A stretch of DNA of 64,000 nucleotides. Origin: Candidatus Dadabacteria bacterium. Lineage in GTDB: Bacteria; Desulfobacterota_D; UBA1144; Nemesobacterales; Nemesobacteraceae. The stretch spans positions 1,186,732 through 1,250,731 of the forward strand of contig OX638332.1 of assembly GCA_951812735.1 (NCBI GenBank), in the 5' to 3' direction. Each line of letters starts with the position of its first letter. Position 1 is the stretch's first letter. The notes below the pieces were generated by a model. It saw only the letters and a program-made list of their open reading frames with translations, was not told the DNA's origin and did no database searches. Made by a program: the position numbers and the translations under genes. Shown here one piece after another: positions 8,392 to 15,816 of this stretch.

Positions 8392-8439
8392 GGGGTTGCG
8401 CTCCGAAGCCTCCCGCTTCGGGGAGCGCCCCTTTTTTTC
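8392..8439 (+). terminator. strong rho-independent terminator
   Basis: A GC-rich hairpin with arms GCGCTCCGAAGC and GCTTCGGGGAGCGC around a CTCCC loop is extended by GGGG/CCCC and followed by a run of seven T. It ends the ADC-family gene. It also shows that an upstream TTG start at 8396 for the next gene is not real. Confidence 0.9.
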
Positions 8440-8449
8440 TGAAGCCGAC

Positions 8450-9064
8450 ATGACCAGATCGGATTACCCCGTTTTATTCGTAATAAGCGAGATAAACGCG
8501 TTTTTCGTACTGCTTCTTTTCTTCACGCTCCGCGCGGAGATACCCGGCGTGCACTCCACGCTTGCCGGGGTGCAGTGGGGGCTTTTCATACTGAGTCCCG
8601 TGATTCACTTTCTTTTTCTCCGGTTTTTCTCCCAGTGGTCCTCGCTTGTCCAGTTCGCAAAGTTCTGCATGATAAGTTTTTCAAACCTCGTGATCGACTT
8701 CGGGATACTCAACCTGCTCATTTATTATTCCGGGGTGGCCGAGGGGGTTCTGTACTCGGTTTTCAAGGCGGCTTCCTTTATCCTGGCGAATGTTAACGGG
8801 TACGCGTGGAACAAGTTCTGGACTTTTCAAAGCAATGAGGCCGAGGGGTGGATGAACCAGCTCATAAAGTTCTTCGGCGTAGTGGGCGTGGGGCTTGTGA
8901 TAAACGTTACGGTTGCTTCCTACGTGGTCGCCGAGTTCGGAGGTTCGGGGGGTTCTATTTCCTCCACCGTCTGGGCGAACATAGGAGCCGCGGTGTCTCT
9001 CCTAATAACGCTTTTCTGGAACTTTTTCGGTCTCAAGTACCTGGTTTTCGAGAAAAGGTCTTAA
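8450..9064 (+). CDS. GtrA-like multispanning membrane protein
   Basis: About 204 residues from ATG 8450. Two hydrophobic segments at the N-terminus (LFVISEINAFFVLLLFF; LFILSPVIHFLFLRFF) precede a GtrA-like domain of four helices. That domain has the family pattern FAKFCMISFSNLVIDFGILNLLI, NVNGYAWNKFWTF and WANIGAAVSLLITLFWNFFGLKYLVF. GtrA proteins are thought to help move lipid-linked sugars across the inner membrane during surface polysaccharide modification. No glycosyltransferase gene is adjacent. The start was chosen because the longer form would begin within the preceding terminator. Confidence 0.8.
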   Translation: MTRSDYPVLFVISEINAFFVLLLFFTLRAEIPGVHSTLAGVQWGLFILSPVIHFLFLRFFSQWSSLVQFAKFCMISFSNLVIDFGILNLLIYYSGVAEGVLYSVFKAASFILANVNGYAWNKFWTFQSNEAEGWMNQLIKFFGVVGVGLVINVTVASYVVAEFGGSGGSISSTVWANIGAAVSLLITLFWNFFGLKYLVFEKRS

Positions 9065-9107
9065 AGAAATGACGTCGGACATTTTTCAGTTCATGTATTT
9101 CAGGGCA

Positions 9108-10391
9108 TTAAGACACAGTACTCCACAGCGTGCTAACCGGCAAAGCGAAGATGCCGTTTCCGAAGCTGAGCTTTTCCTGCCCGAGATAAAATACCAACCC
9201 CGTGACTTTCTTAGTGGTTCCAGGGCCTTTTTCCGCAAACCATCTTAGGTGCTTGAAATCCTGCGCCGAGACAGTGGTTGAAGCCTTTACTTCAATGCCG
9301 ATCAGTTGGGTTGCGGATTCAGCCAAGATGTCGATTTCGCGTCCGCGGCTGTCTCGCCAGTGATAGAAGCGAAAATTCTCATCCTGATACGGTGCGGAAC
9401 GCATCAACTCGGAATAAACGAAACTCTCCATAAGGCCGCCCAAGGCAGCAGGGTTCGCGTCCGCGCGGAAACTCTCGGATGTCAGTCTGCGAAGCGCACA
9501 GGCAACCCCCGTGTCTACGAAGTGGCTTTTCGCGTTTTTGATTTCCCGTCTGGATTCACCGGATGCCCACGCACCCAGCTTGGCTACGACGGACAGGCGC
9601 GAGAGCACCTCGAGGTACCGGTCGAGCGTATTACGCTGAACGCCGACTAGTTCGCAGATTTCGGACAAGTTCAGTTCCGTAGCGGTTCTCACGGCCAACT
9701 GATTGATAAGTCGTCGAAGCGCGTCCGTTTTCCGTACGGGTAGAACATCGGCCACATCTCTGTCTACTATGGCGTCAACATAATCCCGATAATATTCTTG
9801 TCGTTCTTCTGCCTCCAAGGGAAAAATTTCCGGAAAACCCCCCCGCAGAATTATATCGATGTAAGCCTGACGGTCTGTTTTTTCGGGTGTTGGTAGCACA
9901 GCAAGTTTCGGTGCGGGTGACAGAGCCCACGTTAGTATCGTTGAAGGGTTGCGCTTCCTGATTTCCGAAACAGTCAACGGCCATAGCTTAAGAACTCTCA
10001 TTCGACCAGCCAGAGAATCGGCGACTCTAATAGACGTGAAGATGTTTGAAGAACCTGTCAAGATAAACTGACCTTTGCGGCGATTGCCGTCGACTGTCTT
10101 TTTGATCGTGAGAACCAGTCCCTTCGAGCGTTGGACTTCGTCGATTATCAAAGGTTCTGCGTCAAACCCCGTCGTCAGGCTTTCGAGTTGTCCACTTGGG
10201 TCATTTTCTATAGCTGTAAGCACCGATTCGTTGTCAAGCGTGATAAATTTGCCGTTTTTATACAAATCTCGCACCAGCGTGGTTTTCCCGGCTTGCCTAG
10301 GACCGACAATGTTTACTATTCTTGCCGAACCTAGGGCTTTATCGAGTTTCTCCGACAAATGACGCGGCAAAATGTCTTCTTGTTCAATCAT
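9108..10391 (-). CDS. ATPase of the AAA_14/DUF4143 family
   Basis: 427 residues. Walker A is GPRQAGKTT (~residue 30) and Walker B is LIIDEVQ (~85), followed by the ILTGSSN sensor. The C-terminal DUF4143 part has YVDAIVDRDV, a winged-helix segment (VQRNTLDRYLEVLSRL) and a nuclease-like core with D in GREIDIL and E-K in IGIEVKAS. Family members are standalone ATPases of unknown cellular role, abundant in accessory DNA. The ATG is preceded by GGAG (sequence GGAGAAAAACG). It lies beside tRNA-Gly, a common edge for mobile DNA, but no integrase is visible. Confidence 0.88.
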   Translation of the reverse strand: MIEQEDILPRHLSEKLDKALGSARIVNIVGPRQAGKTTLVRDLYKNGKFITLDNESVLTAIENDPSGQLESLTTGFDAEPLIIDEVQRSKGLVLTIKKTVDGNRRKGQFILTGSSNIFTSIRVADSLAGRMRVLKLWPLTVSEIRKRNPSTILTWALSPAPKLAVLPTPEKTDRQAYIDIILRGGFPEIFPLEAEERQEYYRDYVDAIVDRDVADVLPVRKTDALRRLINQLAVRTATELNLSEICELVGVQRNTLDRYLEVLSRLSVVAKLGAWASGESRREIKNAKSHFVDTGVACALRRLTSESFRADANPAALGGLMESFVYSELMRSAPYQDENFRFYHWRDSRGREIDILAESATQLIGIEVKASTTVSAQDFKHLRWFAEKGPGTTKKVTGLVFYLGQEKLSFGNGIFALPVSTLWSTVS

Positions 10392-10417
10392 CGTTTTTCT
10401 CCGCGTGGGTTGCTAAG

Positions 10418-10445
10418 ATATTATTGAAAAGGGCGAAATTGTCAA
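10418..10445 (-). promoter_or_regulatory. promoter for the DUF4143 ATPase
   Basis: On the minus strand, TTGACA (10445-10440) is followed after 16 bases by TAATAT (10423-10418), 27 bases upstream of the ATPase start codon. A near-consensus -35 makes this one of the better promoter matches in the window. Confidence 0.6.
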
Positions 10446-10557
10446 TAGAATATAGGTCAAATTGTTAATAAAAGACAGGTGGATTTATTGATAGAAATCG
10501 GGCGGATTTAATATTAACGTGAGAACCGGAATTCAAATACGGCCTGTGGAGAGTGAG

Positions 10558-10631
10558 AGCGGGCGACGGGATTCGAACCCGCGACCCTTGGCTTGGGAAG
10601 CCAATGCTCTGGCCAGCTGAGCTACACCCGC
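10558..10631 (-). tRNA. tRNA-Gly (anticodon CCC)
   Basis: Folds on the minus strand into a complete 74-nt cloverleaf. The acceptor arm is GCGGGTG/CGCCCGC with one G-T pair, the D-arm is AGCTCAGCTGG..AGAGC, and the anticodon arm TTGGC-TTCCCAA-GCCAA gives CCC. The T-arm has GGTTCGAATCC. The discriminator is T, as expected for tRNA-Gly. The 3' CCA is not encoded. Confidence 0.95.
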
Positions 10632-10723
10632 AATACCCAAAGGACTCTATACGGATATCGCCTACAAATCAAATCTGCCACTGCGGACAGTTCCACGGAT
10701 AACCGCGGCGGGTTTCAGATATA

Positions 10724-11656
10724 ATGTTGTTTGTGGAAAAGACTCGCCGTACAGGACACCTGCTCACAGAAAAAGTAAACCCGAGAACGATCAATATTGA
10801 TGAACTTTCGTGCTCGGAGATCATTGATCTCATAAGCGGGGAGGACTTGGAGGCCTTTAACGCAGTCTCCAGGGAGAAGGATTCCATTTCCCAGGCAGCG
10901 GAGATGGTTTTCTGTTCGCTTAAGCGCGGCGGCAAGATTTTTCTCGTCGGGGCGGGAACGAGCGGGCGGCTCGGGGTGATGGAGGCCGCCGAATGTCCTC
11001 CGACCTTCGGAACGGATCCAGAGATGGTTCAGGCAGTTATGGCGGGAGGGCGTGATGCGGTGTGGGAATCGGTTGAGGGTGCTGAGGATTCTACCACCGC
11101 TTCTGTGGAAGCCCTTCGCGGCAAAGAACTCTCGGGCGACGACGTGGTCCTTGGAATCGCAGCCAGTTCTGGTACGCCGTTTGTGGTATCCGCTCTTGAA
11201 TATGCCCGGACAGTAGGCTGCGCTACCGTCCTTATATGCTGCAGCGAACCTGAGAATGCCTCCGCCGACTTGGTCATACCCCTTCTTGTTGGTCCGGAGG
11301 TGATAGTGGGTTCGACGAGACTTAAGGCTGCGACCGCGACCAAGATGGTCCTTAACATGATTACGACGACCGCCATGGTGCTTCTCGGAAAAACTTACGG
11401 AAATCTGATGGTTGATCTTAAACCCACATCCTCGAAGCTTGTTGACAGGGCGGGGAGAATAATAATGGACATATGCGGCGTGGGAGAGGAAGAAGCAGCC
11501 TTGCTTTTCCGGGAAGCTGGCGGGAGCCTCAAGGTCGCCGTGGTAATGAAACTCAGGGGCCTCTCGCTTGAAGGATCCGTTAGTCTGCTAAGAGAGAACG
11601 GCGAATCTTTAAAAAAAGCTCTTGCAACCATATCCCGCGAGACAGAGAATCCATGA
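10724..11656 (+). CDS. murQ: N-acetylmuramic acid 6-phosphate etherase
   Basis: Cleaves the lactyl ether of MurNAc-6-phosphate to give GlcNAc-6-phosphate and D-lactate, a cytoplasmic step of peptidoglycan recycling. The SIS sugar-isomerase fold is clear: LVGAGTSGRLGVMEAAECPPTFG (seen as two adjoining motifs), AGGRDAVWESVEGAEDS with the catalytic acid region, GIAASSGTPFV, and TSSKLVDRAGRI late in the protein. About 310 residues is the family's normal size. The start is uncertain: ATG 10724 lies inside a TATAAT, has no Shine-Dalgarno sequence, and an in-frame GTG at 10733 sits 7 bases after that hexamer. The rest of the recycling locus begins at 13122, beyond a mobile cassette. Confidence 0.95.
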   Translation: MLFVEKTRRTGHLLTEKVNPRTINIDELSCSEIIDLISGEDLEAFNAVSREKDSISQAAEMVFCSLKRGGKIFLVGAGTSGRLGVMEAAECPPTFGTDPEMVQAVMAGGRDAVWESVEGAEDSTTASVEALRGKELSGDDVVLGIAASSGTPFVVSALEYARTVGCATVLICCSEPENASADLVIPLLVGPEVIVGSTRLKAATATKMVLNMITTTAMVLLGKTYGNLMVDLKPTSSKLVDRAGRIIMDICGVGEEEAALLFREAGGSLKVAVVMKLRGLSLEGSVSLLRENGESLKKALATISRETENP

Positions 11657-11825
11657 CTGTCGCAACTTGCTTTCTAGTCCCGGTTAGGCGTAATGAATCG
11701 GGGATGTTACGCGGGCAAGATCCTGAATTCGGCATCGAAAGGCAACGCGATTCCACTACACGGGAAAACTTTTAACGGGTGAAGGTGATGCCCGCAGGCT
11801 CTTTCATTTGTCCTGAACAATCCGA

Positions 11826-12422
11826 TTACTTAATGTCCGCAAATGTAAGCAGAGGTTCATAATCGCCTCCATCCGCTGCTCGTAACGCCTGAACGTAGGA
11901 TTTTCTCCTGTCCCCCATGGAATGGATGTCTTGCCCCCCTGCCCAGTCGACCGCAGGTAATCTGTACAGTTTGATAAGCAACGCGTCCGCCATAATTCTG
12001 GCGTGGCGCCCGTTGCCATTGGGAAAGGGATGAATTGCCGTCAGGCGGTGGTGAAAGCGAATTACCGCTTCACGCGGCGCGTAGGTTTCATTGTCGAACC
12101 AATACTGCATATTGTCCAGCAGGGTGCACAACTCCACGGCGATGCGGGGTGGGTCAACCCCGATCTTTTTGCCCGTCCGCCGGAATGTTCCCGCCCACGA
12201 CCAGACTTCGCCGAACAGGCGTTTATGCAGTTCGCGTACGTAGCTTTCCGACAGCAGGTCAGTGCGCCTGCTGCGACGCATCCACGCAATGCCGCTTTGA
12301 ATGTTGGCTTGTTCCAGATGATTCAGTTCGCTGCGTGTGGTTATATGTTTGAATTTTAGCCCTTGTGCCTCGTCGGGATCAAGCTGCGTCGTGTCTTCTT
12401 CGGGATGATTCACTTTTGTCAA
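11826..12422 (-). CDS. mobile mystery protein B (Fic/DOC-domain protein)
   Basis: 198 residues with a Fic domain. The core motif is HPFPNGNGRHARI (~residues 135-147), and an upstream LHKRLFGEVWSWAGTFR is typical of the compact Fic/DOC group. Fic enzymes transfer AMP or phosphate groups to proteins. The canonical HxFx(D/E)GNGRxxR motif has Asn here in place of the metal-binding acid, so activity or cofactor use may differ. The gene overlaps the upstream HTH gene by ATGA. Together they match the two-gene mobile mystery protein A/B cassette found scattered among unrelated bacteria and thought to act like a toxin-antitoxin module. Confidence 0.88.
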   Translation of the reverse strand: MTKVNHPEEDTTQLDPDEAQGLKFKHITTRSELNHLEQANIQSGIAWMRRSRRTDLLSESYVRELHKRLFGEVWSWAGTFRRTGKKIGVDPPRIAVELCTLLDNMQYWFDNETYAPREAVIRFHHRLTAIHPFPNGNGRHARIMADALLIKLYRLPAVDWAGGQDIHSMGDRRKSYVQALRAADGGDYEPLLTFADIK

Positions 12423-12886
12423 TCCTCATCATTCCACAAATCGCCCGGCTGTTCTCTGAGAATTTCCTCCGTGAGACGTTCTATTTCAGATTCGATTTGG
12501 CTTTTGGAAAGAGTCTGTTGCTCAAGTGCCATGTGTATGCCGGCTTCCATCACTCGTCGCTCGGCTTTTTCTCTGGCGCGTCGCCTGATAAGGACTTCCG
12601 CACTTTCTTCTGGCACAAAAGCGTAAATAAAGCGACAGTTTGCTGCCTCCGCCATGGAACGCATGGTTCTGAGGGTCACTGCGCCATCAAGTTCGGCCTT
12701 TTCCGTGTTAGAGACGAGGGCTCGAGTTTTTCCGATACGTCGACCTAGCTGCGCTGCGGAGATGCCGAGGGCTTTTCTGGCTGTGCGGATCCAGCCTTCG
12801 GGAGGTATGGCGAAATCCCGAAACTTCGACGCGGCCTGATTAAACTTCCCGCGGTACTGTCTTGTAATGATCGGTTCAATGCTCAT
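12419..12886 (-). CDS. mobile mystery protein A (HTH protein)
   Basis: 155 residues. An XRE-like helix-turn-helix spans ~33-70, with the characteristic PPEGWIRTARKALGISAAQLG followed by SNTEKAELDGAVTLRTMR. The next segment, MAEAANCRFIYAFVP, and a charged helical tail are also usual for mobile mystery protein A. It is the likely DNA-binding antitoxin and regulator for the Fic partner whose gene overlaps its stop codon. Its promoter at 12930-12958 is overlapped by an inverted repeat, consistent with autoregulation. No strong ribosome binding site is visible. Confidence 0.88.
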   Translation of the reverse strand: MSIEPIITRQYRGKFNQAASKFRDFAIPPEGWIRTARKALGISAAQLGRRIGKTRALVSNTEKAELDGAVTLRTMRSMAEAANCRFIYAFVPEESAEVLIRRRAREKAERRVMEAGIHMALEQQTLSKSQIESEIERLTEEILREQPGDLWNDED

Positions 12887-12918
12887 TGTGTATTCTCAAT
12901 GCTTACGCGGATAATTTA

Positions 12919-12958
12919 TTGTATAGTTATATATATACAAAGTAATTAAGAATGTCAA
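12919..12958 (-). promoter_or_regulatory. mobile mystery cassette promoter with operator-like inverted repeat
   Basis: On the minus strand a consensus TTGACA (12958-12953) is followed by 17 bases and TATATA (12935-12930). The -10 lies within an inverted repeat at 12919-12940, with arms TTGTATA and TATACAA and an 8-base spacer. This is probably where the HTH protein represses its own operon. Confidence 0.7.
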
Positions 12959-13012
12959 GATATAAATATACACAATATGTGATAGAAAATGCGCCGTTAG
13001 GGAGGTTATAAA

Positions 13013-13075
13013 GTGTTTGATTCGTTCAGTCTGCCTGACAACCTTTCCCGTAAGTTTTCTAAGCTGGACGATTAA
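13013..13075 (+). CDS. possible 20-residue small ORF or leader peptide upstream of anmK
   Basis: GTG at 13013 is preceded by GGGAGGT (13000-13006), one of the strongest Shine-Dalgarno matches in the window, and opens a 20-residue frame (MFDSFSLPDNLSRKFSKLDD) ending in TAA. It lies between the mobile cassette promoter and anmK. It may be a real small protein, a translated leader, or the remnant of a gene broken by the cassette. I recognise no family. Confidence 0.3.
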   Translation: MFDSFSLPDNLSRKFSKLDD

Positions 13076-13121
13076 GACATCTGCCTGCTAAATCCCTTTC
13101 TCATCAGGTAACTTTTTCCCC

Positions 13122-14309
13122 GTGAACTGGCTTCATCCGATAATTTCGAAGAAGGAAAAACTGGTCGTCGGTCTCATTTCCGGGACTTCAATGGACGGTA
13201 TTGACGCGGCGCTGGTAAGAGTTTGCGGTTCGGGAGAAAATACAGAAGTACGGATCGAGGACTTTGTCTGCCGGGAATACTCTGACGTTGCGAAGAAGCT
13301 TCTTCTCTCGGCCGGTTCCCTGAACGCAGGTTCGCTCTCTGATTTGAATTTTCTGCTCGGTCAGGAGTTTGCCGCCGCAGTCTTTGATCTTCTCCGGAAA
13401 GCCGGGATGAAAACGACCGATGTGGATCTGGTAGGCACCCACGGCCAGACGATTTTTCACAACCCGCCCTCTCTCGGGGGCAACATTTCCTCGACCCTCC
13501 AGCTAGGCGAAACTGACGTTATCTGCGAGGCCACGGGAGTTACCACGGTGGGAGATTTCAGAACGAGGGACATGGCGGCAGGCGGAGAAGGTGCCCCCCT
13601 TATTCCTTACGTGGATTACCTGCTCTTCTCCAGAATCGGGAAAAACATAATCGCCCAGAACATAGGTGGCATTTCCAACTGCACTCTGGTTACGGGAGAA
13701 TTCGGAGAGCTTCTGGCGTTCGATACGGGCCCAGGCAATTCCCTGATTGATTCGGTGGCGCATCTTGCTTCAGGCGGCAAAAAGAGTTTTGACGAGGACG
13801 GCGCGATAGCGAAGCAAGGTTCGGTCAAGGAGGACCTTCTGCGCAGTCTTATGAAAAACCCCTACTTTGATATAAAACCTCCGAAATCGACCGGCAGGGA
13901 GCTTTTCGGAGAGGAAATGGTCACAAGACTTTTCTTGCTTACAGAAAAAAAGGACATTCCCCTGCCCGACCTTCTACGCACGCTTGTCGAATTTACCGTC
14001 TGCTCCATAGTCTCGGCCTACGAAAGATTCGTTTACCCCCATGCAGATGTGGGAGAAGTGATACTGAGCGGCGGCGGCGCCCAAAACCCCGTCATGGTCA
14101 CAAGGCTTCGCGAAAAACTCGCCCCGAGGCGGCTTTGCCTCTCAGGTGAATACGGCATTCCCGCAGATGCCAAGGAAGCCGTGGGATTCGCCGTGCTCGC
14201 GAATGAAACCGTGTGCGGGAACCGGGCAAACGCGCCGGGAGTCACGGGAGCCCGCGACGCTACGATTCTGGGGAAAATCTCAATCGGGAAGAACATAGTA
14301 AATGTATGA
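13122..14309 (+). CDS. anmK: anhydro-N-acetylmuramic acid kinase
   Basis: Opens the 1,6-anhydro ring of anhydro-MurNAc and phosphorylates it to MurNAc-6-phosphate, the substrate of MurQ. The 395-residue product has the ASKHA sugar-kinase fold: GLISGTSMDGIDAALV at the N-terminus, GTHGQTIFHNPP, then NIGGISN, FDTGPGN and ILSGGGAQNP. The GTG start is supported by family alignment. There is no Shine-Dalgarno sequence; instead TAACTT ends 7 bases upstream, suggesting a leaderless transcript. Its 3' end overlaps nagZ by 8 bases, so the two are translationally coupled. Confidence 0.96.
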   Translation: MNWLHPIISKKEKLVVGLISGTSMDGIDAALVRVCGSGENTEVRIEDFVCREYSDVAKKLLLSAGSLNAGSLSDLNFLLGQEFAAAVFDLLRKAGMKTTDVDLVGTHGQTIFHNPPSLGGNISSTLQLGETDVICEATGVTTVGDFRTRDMAAGGEGAPLIPYVDYLLFSRIGKNIIAQNIGGISNCTLVTGEFGELLAFDTGPGNSLIDSVAHLASGGKKSFDEDGAIAKQGSVKEDLLRSLMKNPYFDIKPPKSTGRELFGEEMVTRLFLLTEKKDIPLPDLLRTLVEFTVCSIVSAYERFVYPHADVGEVILSGGGAQNPVMVTRLREKLAPRRLCLSGEYGIPADAKEAVGFAVLANETVCGNRANAPGVTGARDATILGKISIGKNIVNV

Positions 14310-15816
14310 GAGTCCGGCCGTTTTTTCGTCAAAAGATCTCTCCGCGCCCCGACGCGCGGCGCAGTTTATTATGCCGAGGATCGATTTTCGAGACCCCGAC
14401 TCCGTCAGAAAAGCGGAGCTCCTCGCGCGGGATTTCTGCGTCTGCGGTTTCATAGTGTTCAACGGGGAGGTTGAACAGGTAAGGGAAACCACTCGGAGGC
14501 TTGCTTCTATCTCTGAATCCCCGCTTTTTTTCGGCTGCGACGTCGAAAGGGGCCTTGGTCAGCGTGTTTCGGGAGCGACCCTTTTCCCCTTCGCGATGGC
14601 CCAGGGGGCGATAGACGACGAGGAGGTTTTAAGACGCCAGGCCGTTATAACCGCCGGCGAGATGAAATACTGCGGTCTCAATCTCGCCTTTGCCCCGGTT
14701 CTTGACGTGAATACCGAGCCCCGAAACCCGATAATAAACGTAAGGGCGTTCTCAGATGACCCCGGGGTCGTTTCGAAACTGGGAAGTATCTTCGCGGAGA
14801 CTCTGCAGAAAGAGGGAGTGCTTGCCTGCGCGAAGCATTTCCCCGGCCACGGCGCCACCTTGGAGGATTCCCACGCAGATCTTCCTCGCGTCGAAAAATC
14901 CCTCGAGCGCCTCATGGAATCGGATATTGCGCCTTTCCGGGAGGCGATTGCGAAAAGGCTTCACTGCGTGATGCCGGCACATGTATGTTTTCCCGCCCTT
15001 GACCCGCTCGGACCTGCCACCCTCTCGGGGCCGATTCTGCGCGACTTCCTGCGCGAAAAACTCGGATTCAGCGGCTTGGTCGTCTCGGATTCCTTCAGGA
15101 TGGATGCACTTGGGGGAGAGGAGTGTGAGAAAGAGAATATTCTCGCCGCCATTGCAAGCGGGGTGGATATCGTTTTGGATCCCAGGGATCCCGAGGGTTT
15201 CCTCAAAAGACGCGCGGAGGAAGATTTTTTTAAGGACCCCGCTCGTGGAGAGTCTCTTTCCAGGATATTCTACGCGAAAAAGCTTTTCGCCTCGGGCGTA
15301 GAAGAAGTGCGCGCCCCAGATTTTGAGAGAAACGCCGAGGAGGCGGGGGAAATCTCCCGCCGCTCGGCCTGCGTTTTGCGAGGAAGCACTCTTCGCAGCC
15401 GGAAAGTCTCGGTTTTCCACTTCGGCACGGAAGCCACAGAAGATCTTCTCGGCGGACTTCGCGACGGGTTCTCTGGGGGTGAAGTGGCGGTGGAGAAGAG
15501 CCTTTCCTTGTCCGAAACACTTGAGCTGCGCAACGACTGCTCGCTTGTATGCGTTTTATCAACCGCTCCGGCGGGCTGGACGGAGAACAGCGTTATTCCC
15601 CCAGCGATAATGGATTGCGTAAACAGTTTTTCCTCTTTTTCAGGCGAAAAAATCCTGCTTACCTTCGGTTCCCCTTATCCCACTGCCGGGTTCCCGTTTT
15701 TTGATACGGTGGTATCGCTTTTTGATTCCTCTCGTGCCGCGGGGAGAGCGGCTGCCGGGATTCTTACGGGAGAGCAGATACCGGTCGCGAGGCTTCCGGT
15801 AAAAACAGGCCCATGA
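14302..15816 (+). CDS. nagZ: beta-N-acetylhexosaminidase, glycoside hydrolase family 3 (NagZ-type)
   Basis: Removes GlcNAc from GlcNAc-anhydroMurNAc peptides during peptidoglycan recycling. The catalytic domain (~1-330) has CDVERGLGQRV and KHFPGHG followed by DSHADLP, whose His serves as general acid/base in NagZ. VVSDSFRMDAL supplies the nucleophile Asp. At 504 residues it is longer than the single-domain E. coli enzyme (~340); the extra ~170 residues form a second GH3-type domain. No signal peptide is apparent, suggesting a cytoplasmic enzyme. It overlaps anmK upstream and the symporter gene downstream (ATGA), giving a tightly coupled set. Confidence 0.92.
   Translation: MYESPAVFSSKDLSAPRRAAQFIMPRIDFRDPDSVRKAELLARDFCVCGFIVFNGEVEQVRETTRRLASISESPLFFGCDVERGLGQRVSGATLFPFAMAQGAIDDEEVLRRQAVITAGEMKYCGLNLAFAPVLDVNTEPRNPIINVRAFSDDPGVVSKLGSIFAETLQKEGVLACAKHFPGHGATLEDSHADLPRVEKSLERLMESDIAPFREAIAKRLHCVMPAHVCFPALDPLGPATLSGPILRDFLREKLGFSGLVVSDSFRMDALGGEECEKENILAAIASGVDIVLDPRDPEGFLKRRAEEDFFKDPARGESLSRIFYAKKLFASGVEEVRAPDFERNAEEAGEISRRSACVLRGSTLRSRKVSVFHFGTEATEDLLGGLRDGFSGGEVAVEKSLSLSETLELRNDCSLVCVLSTAPAGWTENSVIPPAIMDCVNSFSSFSGEKILLTFGSPYPTAGFPFFDTVVSLFDSSRAAGRAAAGILTGEQIPVARLPVKTGP

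Noticed and set aside
8396..8449. N-terminal extension of the GtrA-like protein from TTG
   Set aside because: The extension coincides with a strong terminator hairpin.
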